Virus record (IMG/VR): IMGVR_UViG_3300019754_000001
Location: 1-64,000 of that record
Direction: 5' to 3' (one strand)
From: a virus
DNA length: 64,000 bases
The stretch's first letter is position 1. Every line of letters starts with the position of its first letter. Below, in pieces: positions 45,001 through 53,868 of the stretch. Under the pieces are notes generated by a model, which saw nothing but the letters and a program-made list of their open reading frames with translations, did no database searches and was not told the origin of the DNA. A program made the translations under genes and the position numbers.

Positions 45001-47844
45001 TACAACCTCACCTGTTCCTATCATATTATTTATAACATAATCAGCAGCTATTGCAGTTAAAGCATAGGCATCTGGATTAGTTATATTTCTTTTTTCTAGA
45101 GTTTCAGTATCCAAACCCATTCTTTTTAAGTACTCTTTATTTAATGTCTTTGTTATTGGATATGATTTAAAATTTTCATTCAATATATCAAACACATGCT
45201 TAACTTCTTGCTGTATATCCTTATGTACCTCATCTAGCATAAGTTTTACAGTATCGTTATTAAATATTATACCATTAGAACTTAGTATTGAAGTAGCTGG
45301 GTCTGTACTATCTAAAAGTTTATTAAGTGAAGGAAATAAATAAAACCTGTCACCACCCTTAAGAAGTGCTATATCCATTCCTTTTCTACTGTCTTCTTTT
45401 CGTTTATTTATAACTCTAGTAATTCGTTTAGCTTCTCCTCTTATAAGATCTTCAAGAGCATTGTTTACTTCTATTCTTGTTATAGTATCACCTATAAGAC
45501 CCTCCTCATACTTATATTTAATATCTTTTCCATTGGCATCTTTTAACTTAGTATTATTATCCTTGTCTGCAAATATACCTCTAGGGCCAGTTATTCCATC
45601 AGTTTTACCTACCCCTGTTATATTGATACGTGGCCACTTAAATATTATATTTCTACTCTTATCTGAAAACGTTAACGGCATTAGGTGCATGAATTTATCA
45701 TTACCGTTATTGGCCATTAAAGATAATCTCATAACGAGTTTCTCTAGTGGGGATGCTTCTTTTCTTGTTATGTTAACATTATTAGAAGTAGATATTGCAT
45801 CTAAAACCCCCATAACAATATCCCCCTCTTTTAAAGCACCTCTCTTTAATAGTTTAACAACTCTAGAAGTTGAAGTAAAGTCTCCATCTTCCATATCTTT
45901 CATAAATTTACTATCTTTAGTTGTTAACTTCTTTACTAACTGTGTGGCAAAACTAGGTAATCCGTATTTAGCTACTTGGTTATCTGAAGAGTTTAGAAAG
46001 GTCTGGTCTACGTGTTCTGCAGATTCTTCATAAAGTGTCTTTAATACTATTTTTACCATCCTATCCTCTAAAGGGTTAGAGTTGTTACCAACAAATGAAG
46101 AGGTTGTGTCAATATCTGTTATGTTTGATAGTGATGTTATAAAGTTAAACCCTCCCTCATTATCTGTAGATATAAATGTTATGGGATTCATACCTGACTT
46201 TAAGAATTTAGCAGCCTTATCACTTCCATTTTGTATATACTTTTGTGGGTTTCTAATAAGGTCTTCATATTGAGAGGAGGTAAGCTTAATACCGTATTGA
46301 TCTAATATATCCATAATCTCAACAGCGTTATCAAGCATATGCTGTACACCAGCATTCCTATCAGCTTTACTAAAATCAATACCAAACTTCCTTAAAGCCT
46401 CAACAGCTAAAACACCAACTCTATTAGATAGCTCAATCATCTTACTTTCATCTAGAACAAAGTTGTTATTTGATATCTTTAATATCCCAGCCTTGCCTTC
46501 AGACTCTTCATGCTTTTCTATTTGATGCTCTCTAGCTAGGTTTAAGGAACTTCGGGTGGCGGAAGTGGAATCAGTATTTATAATCCTATACTGTCGTTCT
46601 ACTGTATTTGGAGTTTCAAAATCTCCATCATTTAGTTCTCTAGAGTATTCTTTAACTGTAACCATGTTATGATTTTGTAGATTAGTAGCTACATAGAATA
46701 AGTTTCTAAACCTATTATACTCTGGTGTAGTTGGGTCTTTTAGCTTTGCAGCTATAGACATTAAGACTGGGTCTTGTGTCTTCTCTAACATTTCAACCCT
46801 CTGACTTATCGTACCGTATGAATCAGCTAGGGCATTAGTTATTTTACTAAATACTACCTTGTGGCTATAAGTATCAATGAACCCTAAAATGTTTGCTTTG
46901 AGTTGGGGAGTGTATTTCTTACCATCTTGAACATAAGTTACTTTAGGTATATTCATAAGATAGGTTTTAAATACAAACCCTACAGTATCTGATACTGGGA
47001 TAGCCATTTTCTTAGCATCATCCCAAACAGCACCAAAGACCTCTTCACCAAACATATCTGAATCATCTTGTGTTTCAGCATTCTCTGTTACAGTCTCAGT
47101 TGTTAGTTTAGTATCATCTTCTAAGTTATTATCTTTAGTAGTTTCGTCCTTATCTTTATTTATCTTTTCTTCCTTATACCCTTCAGATATTAATCTACCT
47201 TTAAGTAGCTTTTGAAAAGACTTAAAAGCATCAGGCTCAAGTAGCTTATTAACGGAGGATAGAAAAAGCTCTCCCTTGGTGCGTTGTTCTTTTGTTATTG
47301 TTTTATTTGCCAGTCCTTCTTTATATTCTTGTTGTGCTGTCCTTAACATTTTTTCCATTTCAACAGCAAGTGATTTAGTACTAATAGCATCATTAAATAA
47401 GCTCTTTAGTACAATACTTTCTCCCCACCCCAAGATAGATTCTACTTCTAAAGTATTAAATCCTTCTATTAGCGTATCAGGGTCTTCTATATATTCATCA
47501 GCTTCTAATCCATAACCTTCTACTCTTTTAATGACTTCCTCATATACAGGCTCTCCATTTTCATCTACTCTTCCGTTATAGTTTTCAGGATTAAATTCCC
47601 AATCTCCATAGGTATCTTTATACTTATCTGTTCTTACAGCTATTGATACTTCTACAGCTCTTTTTATATTTTTTGTTTTATCTAGAACAGTCTTAAATAA
47701 ATAAGATGCTTCACCATTAGATGCTTTTTCAAATGGAATCTCATCTTCTTTTAAGTTATACTTCTTAAAAAGACTTAAAGCAGTATCCGAAGATACTACT
47801 TTAGTCAATGAGTTAAATACTTTTGTTCCTTTAGGACACTTCAT
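39097..47844 (-). CDS. Virion-packaged DNA-dependent RNA polymerase, giant fusion
   Basis: The 2,915-residue protein contains G-S-D1500-F-D1502-V-D1504-H, the metal-binding D-F-D-x-D motif of the single-chain double-psi beta-barrel polymerases in crAss-like phages (phi14:2 gp66 and relatives). The fused parts around it are: a zinc-protease-like H2301-E-I-A-H; a C-terminal stretch near residue 2642 (G-N-P-S-S-H-M...L-K-G-K-K-L-L-Y-W...S-H-A) resembling DUF4326; and a following alpha/beta region that may be SLOG-like. Other segments are alpha-helical. The protein is expected to be packaged in the virion and ejected with DNA to transcribe early genes. Its ATG lies three bases after the stop of the 2,006-residue gene. 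The fused domains are inferred from pattern only. Confidence 0.9.
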   Translation of the reverse strand: MKCPKGTKVFNSLTKVVSSDTALSLFKKYNLKEDEIPFEKASNGEASYLFKTVLDKTKNIKRAVEVSIAVRTDKYKDTYGDWEFNPENYNGRVDENGEPVYEEVIKRVEGYGLEADEYIEDPDTLIEGFNTLEVESILGWGESIVLKSLFNDAISTKSLAVEMEKMLRTAQQEYKEGLANKTITKEQRTKGELFLSSVNKLLEPDAFKSFQKLLKGRLISEGYKEEKINKDKDETTKDNNLEDDTKLTTETVTENAETQDDSDMFGEEVFGAVWDDAKKMAIPVSDTVGFVFKTYLMNIPKVTYVQDGKKYTPQLKANILGFIDTYSHKVVFSKITNALADSYGTISQRVEMLEKTQDPVLMSIAAKLKDPTTPEYNRFRNLFYVATNLQNHNMVTVKEYSRELNDGDFETPNTVERQYRIINTDSTSATRSSLNLAREHQIEKHEESEGKAGILKISNNNFVLDESKMIELSNRVGVLAVEALRKFGIDFSKADRNAGVQHMLDNAVEIMDILDQYGIKLTSSQYEDLIRNPQKYIQNGSDKAAKFLKSGMNPITFISTDNEGGFNFITSLSNITDIDTTSSFVGNNSNPLEDRMVKIVLKTLYEESAEHVDQTFLNSSDNQVAKYGLPSFATQLVKKLTTKDSKFMKDMEDGDFTSTSRVVKLLKRGALKEGDIVMGVLDAISTSNNVNITRKEASPLEKLVMRLSLMANNGNDKFMHLMPLTFSDKSRNIIFKWPRINITGVGKTDGITGPRGIFADKDNNTKLKDANGKDIKYKYEEGLIGDTITRIEVNNALEDLIRGEAKRITRVINKRKEDSRKGMDIALLKGGDRFYLFPSLNKLLDSTDPATSILSSNGIIFNNDTVKLMLDEVHKDIQQEVKHVFDILNENFKSYPITKTLNKEYLKRMGLDTETLEKRNITNPDAYALTAIAADYVINNMIGTGEVVQLLSDPAQYFKRDEFGTWTTYLKRLGSLIGTGMDPSTEVAEMVNGKRIINNYENIAYFVLNDKYTSRMYNKYKKSLSPEIAKGYKNVNSTDAQELVTLKSYIVFMAQRGKIKEEVYDSINKKIMESYKTNKPLLLNSGEDAEIARLTQMDIIPQKPLYTSNNFNKETSSNDTMIVKSSFFPLIPQYTKDLEIDMIREKMEREERKYLIDDNNEEKTGNLTTVHLAFESAVKAGSRDKWDVFNYENDHEGNSRAIGLNKDKIDLMEPTIVKREGLKTQQEEGNHEDYKTISVSQMNQLITMGISEMAGFDLFIDDHVIKDGKGIREMRDKIKVRMMEEGLGKLEHSFGIKNGVVTNQAKFRDAFKEILVNEGISDNELQSLKFKHGAFAWPLDMSASRNKIVQKINSAISKKILRPELRGRSFVQGAAFGIKGKMNVSKLSDNENNVIFTSEFDTELKAGDIILNKKGKVIGIQKMQVILPWMFNEDINNFIGSGGKLDMSKIDKELLSLIGARIPNQGFSSMSNIEIVGFLPPQMKSLIILPDEITAQMGSDFDVDHLYTYMYNYKNVEDADGNKTLKIISEENVTAKEESKLLQNQYIRLHEAVLSHPDITKKMLTTLDLPDFQNFAKVAKAKEEEQYRDGTKRFVPLGIEYSEKEYNNAQAGKIGVAIEANALVFLAMAENKGLYPIDKDGSKLFLEVESEGEVLTLSDIDLGTSGGGVRSNADSLMMLLSEAVDNANNGNLAYLGYDAVNSGVYNLLIQMVDKGETQSKNKALSAETVALIMTQPAIQEITEELKTTSNKLGKRNSSEDMAIIQSVLKSYEENRVEGPLTTEELKSQSNSAQYKVASIFAALYNPAKTIGIANSVLKIETKGVGKDISSIVQKVKIYSEVINGKSDIVGLDNLVLNGDGELTEVGYGVYNSLNTARAIWGTNIGGFPMSVGATPKFNTLLDMVLDNNSSLSYSDIPFISKQLHESMLSHLLLKKTDESSLFKDNGEEIDKKQLMVDMLYGSNSLANRINRYKRTNNPIGSLFISNLIPSQGKTLDAPSFVEINTFALTQNAQTMLIASWMELYRGNAEQRSLALDLVRYSLMEGAKFSPRSIKMIRPLKILIESGHGLGLNSTLLNNINPVEVFKEYVEHYPKSTPELNKIDGIENKNNYDPDTNKVLYTDKVVFSSKNSNPPLYAHVRGKNKDSLYERVPMEDGFIYLEMNTKGHKKMSENLGEEYEGKSVFDYNNPNVKEKVANYRADKTVALQGDPVTGYFSNGTEGVSSFMSALDNITTPHLIPAARILKDLKWLMPNGIKYVKDPTLQHRGQQVGGSISLNVNKMGSRNLAPNIFKAELEEVLLHEIAHTQTSQLVDRYISGQLKGDEFRDIRIAMGNIEAVRAHLADIHKREINKIKANIKEKKESDLKDVGRYEPLTNLNEFMVALTNREFINFHKETPYKESTFGERILKYMTNLFENMIGAKLKKGTALYEAFGNFFIATSGFNEIEKDKQTKNVVYDTVTINGKTYGTGYNNSVYEIRPGNDLRRITNPAITKRVAVEVLLNKEPHRKVTTLGKEFAVMPTDSIFDLTTNEYVFASNTMIDKQSRNIIMGEYMEVAEKIRGLEEKLAVQQTLFDSPPKHEKLHAISKMGKTTANETVVIRGMNGIPSFMTDKGLDYQGMEKYAKENGMVYTLRKGGEKHFGNPSSHMSSTSAIIPAGTIAESVQNYHDWLTTDKFDKEYPQLMARKEWIVDLINSGKLKGKKLLYWKELGQPSHATVLSYLINNGIDSEKENGTTKFILSMDKTGKDQYKAARATAYVFANFGKDFNSRAYNPKSSSTLTYAFDARNNNIPVNSETYTKDDKVFASISGGVGAHGRSEAKFKRTVEMLSVAVEAGASILLDSSVQAYSNKYVNGQFSEEHLIRWVLSKGYKEFPFANGKVSEYKPRVNTSSMTSNVNPSLVQVRDVIRDEHKKC

Positions 47845-47847
47845 ATG

Positions 47848-50800
47848 TTAACATTCTGTTTTATTCTTATTTGGTGTGTTATTGAATCCCTTAACATCTA
47901 TAACAGTAGTTGCAGAAGAAAAGGATAAATTAAAAGCATTTGGAACAGTAGTACTCTTAGGAGTGTTATCTATATTAACCAACTCAAAAGATGTAACAGA
48001 GTTGTTAAAGTAAGATACTTCTACATGTCCACCAGCTCCATCAGAGTGTACATCCTCTGGAAGATTATCATTATCAAATTCTTTATCTGTTTTGTACATC
48101 TTTGACTTTATTGTCTTGCTTTCTAAATCTGTTTTTATATTCTTAAATAAAAAGTCTTTATAAGTTCCTGAAGCATATTGATACCTTATTCCAGAAGCAG
48201 TAGTAGTATGCCCTGTGGGTATCCTACTTTCTCCTCTCTTAGTCCCTAGTTTATTTAAACCTAGTAACTTATCACTAGTGTTTATAGGAACTTTTCCAAG
48301 AGCTTCTTTGAATGCTTGTTTTTCTTCTTCTGTTGAATCTTCAGTGAGACTCATACCAGTACCTACTTTAGCCTGATTAAACAAGTGAATACCAGTAACA
48401 TTTCCGTCACCATCCTTATCCATGTATACTATTGAGGGTCTTCCTGATATATTGTCTGCAGCTATAATAGCATCTGATTTCTTTTTCTTATCTACAACTA
48501 TTAAATTAGATATAGTGTTTATGTGATTTTTAGCATTATTACCTTTTAAAATCTCATCCATTCCAGCCATTACTGCATCTAATGCTTTACCATCATTTAC
48601 TTCAGCTATACTATTTTTAATTATGAACCTTCTAACCTTCTCCCCATTTGGAGCTTTTAAGACTATGGCAGTCCTTCCCTTGAAGTCACTAAGGAATTGT
48701 GAGTCATCTCCAGTCTCATGTATCTCTCCATTTGAACCCATAATGCCTTTATCTGTGACTAAGGCTATGTCGAAAAACTTTGGTGTGGATTGTTCGTCTT
48801 TGAATACATCACTTAGTGGTTTCATTTCACCACTTTGACTAGTATTTAAATGGCCTGTACCTTTATCAACTACTTCTAACATTTTATTGATATATGTTCC
48901 ATCCTCTTCTGTTTCAGTATTAGCTAGTATTGTTCTTAGCTCTCTAACTCTCCCTTGCTGTTCTGCTAAATTATTCTCTTTATTGTCACCAACTGTTAAA
49001 TAATTAACTGCATCCAGTGTGGGTACATATCCAATGAGTTCTCTAACTTTCACTCCGTCAACATAGACTACCTTATATATAGCTATTGGCATATTATTAG
49101 ATATCCAAGCTTCTCCCTCCGTTCCTTTCTCTTTAGCTTTTTTCCTTGAGTAATTCTCCCAAGAGTCCTCTATAGTTTTTCTTTGCAACTCTCCCTCTTT
49201 ATTGCTCCAATCAAATAGTTTTCCTTTATATCCTACATCAGCAACAATCTCTAAAGTTTCTCCAACTTTTATTAAATGTTTACTTTCAGTTGGAACACCA
49301 TCCTTGCTGACGTCTATTAATGTAAGGTTATTAACATCCCAAACATGACTAGCTCTAGCGATTGCCATACCATCCATTCTTAAAACTGCTGGTTTACTTA
49401 ATTCACTTTTCTTTGGAGTAGTTACTTGATTAGCTAATTCTAAACTATCTCCTTCAAGTACTTCAGTATCCACATTAACTACTTCTAGCTCGTTACCTTT
49501 AGGCCTCAATTCATTTGCAGAAAAATCAACATCTGCTTTATTAGCTTCTGCTAAAGCATTAAAATAACTATTAACATGCTTAATTAGTCTATTTAGAGTT
49601 TCTAATTGGTTATCTTCGCTTTGTATTAAGCTATTAAATCCGGAAGCCTTTTCATATAATTCAACTATCTTATCAATAGCGTCTTTATGCCCCCTAACTA
49701 AATCTGATGAAGTAAATCCATTATCTTTTATAAATTTACCAATGCTATTAAACATATCTACTGAATCTAATATGTTAGAAGACTCTACAGTAGAAGACGA
49801 GTAAAGCTTTCCTCCATCAATATCTTTTAGAGTGGTTGATATACTATTATTAGTATCTGTCCTATTATCTATAAAATCAGTATAGGACATAGCATTAACA
49901 CCATATTTGCCAAGCTTCTCTTTTAAAAGGGTAGTAATCATATTGAACGGTACATCATTACCAGCTTTAGAGTCTGATAAAGCTTTAACTAAAGTCATTT
50001 GATCCATTACTGAGAGTATGTCAGCTAGTATGCCCTTTTGATCTTCAACTGGCATGCCATCCTTAAAGTCTAGTTGCTCTGAATCCTTTATAGAACTAGC
50101 TAAGTGCACAAAGTACTTAAATAGGTCTGAGTTTCTATCAATAGAATTAGGTATTATTTTACCATCCTTAAACTCACTTATCCACAGTAGTAAGTTACCA
50201 ACAGCTCCTTTAACCTGAACACTATTTCCATCAGCATCCTTTATAGTAGCTGTAAAGACACTCCCTCGAGTATCCATAGGATTAGCTCTAAATAAGTGTG
50301 TTATTATCTTATGTCTATTATTGTCTCCAGTAAGTTCTTGCAGTGCATCATCGTCAGATAAGTAAGTAGAACCGTCCCCATCATCTTGAAATCCATACAA
50401 CTGTATTATATCATCCAATGCCATTACAAACTTATCGTTTTCAATTACTCCATCTTTTTCTAATTTAGTCTTTATATCAACATCAGTAAGACCTACTTCA
50501 AATATCTTTGAAATACTTGTCTGTGATGCGTCCTTGCTTGCTATAAACTTTTCTAACCTAAGCTTATTAAATGACTCAGTGCCTTTATGTTTACCATCCT
50601 TATTTAAGTCTAAAGGCTTTGGGGGTGTAGGGATAACCTTTTTATCAATATTATCTTTCTTTTCTATTACTTTCTTCTTATTCTTAGCATCCTTTTCCTC
50701 ATTAGCTTTCTTTTGCTTTTCTACCTTACGTTTCTTTAAGTTAGCTAAATTCGTAAGTTCTGCTAATTGAGACCTAGCCATTTTTAATTTAGCATCTTTA

Positions 50801-53800
50801 AACTCTTTTCTCTCTAGTTCTGCCCTTTTCTTTAGAGATGCTTTTAGGGTTGAGGAGCCTTGATTAGAGGTAAAATACGCATACTGATTAAATGCATAAT
50901 CTTCAGCTACTTGTAATTGCTTTTGATATATTTTATCAGATGCTTTTTGTATTACATTATTTTTACCATTACTTATATTTCTTAAACTTCTTATATTTTC
51001 TTTTAACTCTCTTAATATCTCTGGTGGAAATTTATTATCAAACTCTATCTTATCAACATCATCTTCAATTTCATCAATTAAAGACTGTTCTATATCAAGT
51101 CTCTTTCGTTTTAAAACTTCCTCCAAGTACTCTATTGATTTCTCTGTACCTACCTTTTCTAACTTACTATGTTCTTTTTTCTCATATCCTGCCAATACCT
51201 TCTTTTGGTTGTCTAACTCTTTCTTAACATTGTCAATTGTAGTGTGTACATTTTTCTCACGTTGGCTTCCAAACCATATTGCTTTATTTATCTTTTCTTT
51301 TAAGTTACTTGGTATCTTTTTATTACTCTCTCTATTGTTTTTAAGACTGCTGTGAAAACTCAAGAGTTTATCATCAATCACTTGATTATACTCTCTATTA
51401 ACATCAACACCGTCAACTATCTTAGGTTCTTTCTTTTGTTTATATAACTCATCTATGTATTGTTGTTGAGTTTCTTCCGAAGCACTTAACAAAGTTTTTA
51501 AAGACTCAATAGCGTTATACATAACCCCCTTACTTTCTTTGGGTCTATTTTCCTTAGCCGCTTTATTAGAAAATTCAGAATCCATTCCTTCCAGCCCCTC
51601 TTTATATACTTCATCATATAATACTGAAGTAACATAATCGGTGGCTTCTTTAGTTAGGGGGTCACTATTAGTATCGTCATTCTCTATTTGCTTTTGCATC
51701 TTTTTATTTAGCTTGGCAAATCTTTTATTGTTTATCCATATATCAAGTATCTTCTCAGGATATTGGTATACTTCATCACTTGAACTATCAAATTTACTCT
51801 TTAATACTTCATACTGTTCTCTTGTAGCCTTAAGTTCACTTATAAACTCGTTATTGACTTCTTTAAAATCATCAAGATTTCCATCCGAATCCTTAGCTTG
51901 AGCATATCCTGCAGCCATTGCACTACTCTTCCCAGAATACTTAACAATGTTATCCTCTATTATTTTAGCTTGTTCCTCCATAGAGATAAGCATTTCACTT
52001 TGCTTCTCGCTCAATCCTCCGGCGGCTTCACCCTCCCCCTTTAACTTGTCAATGCTTTTAAGCACCTCATCAAGATCTTTTTTGTATTCTTCTCCAAGGT
52101 CGTTAGTGTTACTCATCTGATTAGCCTCCCCCAGTGTTTGCTCTATATTCTCACTAAAGCCTTGAGTGACGCTATTAAACTTTGTCATATCAAACAAGTC
52201 TTGTTTAACCTCATCTAAAGACCTACCATCTTTAGTCATTCCACCATTCTGAGCAGCTTCTGCCATGTCCTGGTAGCTTTTCTTTACAAAGTCTATATCT
52301 TTTATTATAGTGTTTCTATATTTTTCATAGTCTTCTTCAGCTTTTGTTCTAAGTCCCTTAGCTGTTCCAAATTTCCATTCCTTGACAGGCTTCTTTGTTA
52401 CAGTGCCATCTGCATTTTTAACTTCTTGATATATTATCCCATTCTCATCATACTTGTTTGTTCTATTTGGAGTTCCTCTCTCCCTCCCGGCCTTAAGAGC
52501 ACCTCCCATAAAGGCTCCCCAGAAGGCAGCTTCTAATCCTTCTTTAGAAGTAGAACCTTTAAACCAGGCGTCTAAGTATGTTAGGTTATCAATATCTGGA
52601 GAGTTACCTGTGAGTTTATTTACTTCCTTATCTACTTGTGCACTTCCAACCTCTGCAGCTCCCTCCAACATAGCTTCCTCAAAAGCTTCTGATAGCATTT
52701 CTTTAGGGTAGCTTCTAATACCTACCTCTTTATTTACTGCTTTCTTTAATTCTTTTCTTATTACATCATCAGATACTCCTGAAGCTTTTAACCTTTTAAC
52801 ATACTGCTCTGTTGTCTCTGTTGCTCCTTTAATTCCTTTATTCTTAAGCTTAAGTAGATTCTTTTGCTTTTTTAGTATGGATGAAGTTGTCATCCTTGTA
52901 GCAGTTAAAGGAACTAGGTTTGTAACCATTCCGAGGGCAGTTCCTAACATTACAGATGTATGGGCAGCCTGTGTAGCTATTTCTAATTTATCCTCCTCTG
53001 ATATACCTTCAACACCTGCCATCTTCTCAATAGCTGCATCATATACTTGAGCCCCTGTTCTACCAGCCTCTGCAGAACTTAAAACTGCTGCATTGGCTAC
53101 TTCTGATAACTTAGGTACAAACTTTATTGCATTATATCCTTTTATTGTTTTGCTTGATAATAGTGCGGCCTTATTAGCCATTTTAACTGATAGCTCTAGT
53201 CCTTTAGAAGTTCCAGCAGCTACCTTAGCAGCCCTGGATAGAGCCTTACCTGTAACAGATGCACCTCTAGCCATAGCACCTCCAACGCCTCCAGTAACAG
53301 CTTCAACAGCCATAAAAGCACCAACAGATGCTACTCCATCTGATATGTTATTAACCCAATAAGCATAGTCAGAAAAGTCAGACGTTCCAGGACTTTGTTG
53401 ATATACATCTCTTTTAAGACCGTTAATCATCTCTCCAAAAGCAGTTATATCATTAGTGTAAGGATTATCCACAGTATATCCAAATATACCTTCCTTTACT
53501 ATAGCTCCTAGTGTTCCAACATCTGTAACTATCTCTCCTACAAATCCAGGTAATGTATTAGTAATACCTCTCCATGTTTGCTCTGTCCAGTGCTGTTCTT
53601 GGGCTCTAAGACTGCCTAAATTATCTAAATCAGTATTCTTTACTAGGTCTAAATCTACATAGCTTTTAAACTCTTCTAAATTAACCTTTTCAGGGTCTAT
53701 ACTATTTATACTTATTCCACTAGAGGGTCTTAATTTAATTGTATCTTGTAGCTCTTCTATCTCAATCTCTCTAGCTGTTTTATTGTTTGGATTGCTTTTA

Positions 53801-53868
53801 GGTGCTTTCCTTATTCCTACTTTCTTATCAAATAGTGAATTAGTTTGTACTTTATCGTCTTCTTCCAT
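47848..53868 (-). CDS. Giant virion cargo or ejection protein
   Basis: The 2,006-residue protein has a charged N-terminal tail, a long alanine- and glycine-rich helical region with hydrophobic stretches (about 135-320), then coiled coils (about 500-1,100) and a mixed C-terminal part. This organisation resembles internal ejection proteins that line the DNA exit path. Its ATG overlaps the last base of the preceding gene's stop (TAATG), and its own stop lies three bases before the polymerase gene, so the three are one operon. The sequence alone cannot separate cargo from scaffold. Confidence 0.7.
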   Translation of the reverse strand: MEEDDKVQTNSLFDKKVGIRKAPKSNPNNKTAREIEIEELQDTIKLRPSSGISINSIDPEKVNLEEFKSYVDLDLVKNTDLDNLGSLRAQEQHWTEQTWRGITNTLPGFVGEIVTDVGTLGAIVKEGIFGYTVDNPYTNDITAFGEMINGLKRDVYQQSPGTSDFSDYAYWVNNISDGVASVGAFMAVEAVTGGVGGAMARGASVTGKALSRAAKVAAGTSKGLELSVKMANKAALLSSKTIKGYNAIKFVPKLSEVANAAVLSSAEAGRTGAQVYDAAIEKMAGVEGISEEDKLEIATQAAHTSVMLGTALGMVTNLVPLTATRMTTSSILKKQKNLLKLKNKGIKGATETTEQYVKRLKASGVSDDVIRKELKKAVNKEVGIRSYPKEMLSEAFEEAMLEGAAEVGSAQVDKEVNKLTGNSPDIDNLTYLDAWFKGSTSKEGLEAAFWGAFMGGALKAGRERGTPNRTNKYDENGIIYQEVKNADGTVTKKPVKEWKFGTAKGLRTKAEEDYEKYRNTIIKDIDFVKKSYQDMAEAAQNGGMTKDGRSLDEVKQDLFDMTKFNSVTQGFSENIEQTLGEANQMSNTNDLGEEYKKDLDEVLKSIDKLKGEGEAAGGLSEKQSEMLISMEEQAKIIEDNIVKYSGKSSAMAAGYAQAKDSDGNLDDFKEVNNEFISELKATREQYEVLKSKFDSSSDEVYQYPEKILDIWINNKRFAKLNKKMQKQIENDDTNSDPLTKEATDYVTSVLYDEVYKEGLEGMDSEFSNKAAKENRPKESKGVMYNAIESLKTLLSASEETQQQYIDELYKQKKEPKIVDGVDVNREYNQVIDDKLLSFHSSLKNNRESNKKIPSNLKEKINKAIWFGSQREKNVHTTIDNVKKELDNQKKVLAGYEKKEHSKLEKVGTEKSIEYLEEVLKRKRLDIEQSLIDEIEDDVDKIEFDNKFPPEILRELKENIRSLRNISNGKNNVIQKASDKIYQKQLQVAEDYAFNQYAYFTSNQGSSTLKASLKKRAELERKEFKDAKLKMARSQLAELTNLANLKKRKVEKQKKANEEKDAKNKKKVIEKKDNIDKKVIPTPPKPLDLNKDGKHKGTESFNKLRLEKFIASKDASQTSISKIFEVGLTDVDIKTKLEKDGVIENDKFVMALDDIIQLYGFQDDGDGSTYLSDDDALQELTGDNNRHKIITHLFRANPMDTRGSVFTATIKDADGNSVQVKGAVGNLLLWISEFKDGKIIPNSIDRNSDLFKYFVHLASSIKDSEQLDFKDGMPVEDQKGILADILSVMDQMTLVKALSDSKAGNDVPFNMITTLLKEKLGKYGVNAMSYTDFIDNRTDTNNSISTTLKDIDGGKLYSSSTVESSNILDSVDMFNSIGKFIKDNGFTSSDLVRGHKDAIDKIVELYEKASGFNSLIQSEDNQLETLNRLIKHVNSYFNALAEANKADVDFSANELRPKGNELEVVNVDTEVLEGDSLELANQVTTPKKSELSKPAVLRMDGMAIARASHVWDVNNLTLIDVSKDGVPTESKHLIKVGETLEIVADVGYKGKLFDWSNKEGELQRKTIEDSWENYSRKKAKEKGTEGEAWISNNMPIAIYKVVYVDGVKVRELIGYVPTLDAVNYLTVGDNKENNLAEQQGRVRELRTILANTETEEDGTYINKMLEVVDKGTGHLNTSQSGEMKPLSDVFKDEQSTPKFFDIALVTDKGIMGSNGEIHETGDDSQFLSDFKGRTAIVLKAPNGEKVRRFIIKNSIAEVNDGKALDAVMAGMDEILKGNNAKNHINTISNLIVVDKKKKSDAIIAADNISGRPSIVYMDKDGDGNVTGIHLFNQAKVGTGMSLTEDSTEEEKQAFKEALGKVPINTSDKLLGLNKLGTKRGESRIPTGHTTTASGIRYQYASGTYKDFLFKNIKTDLESKTIKSKMYKTDKEFDNDNLPEDVHSDGAGGHVEVSYFNNSVTSFELVNIDNTPKSTTVPNAFNLSFSSATTVIDVKGFNNTPNKNKTEC

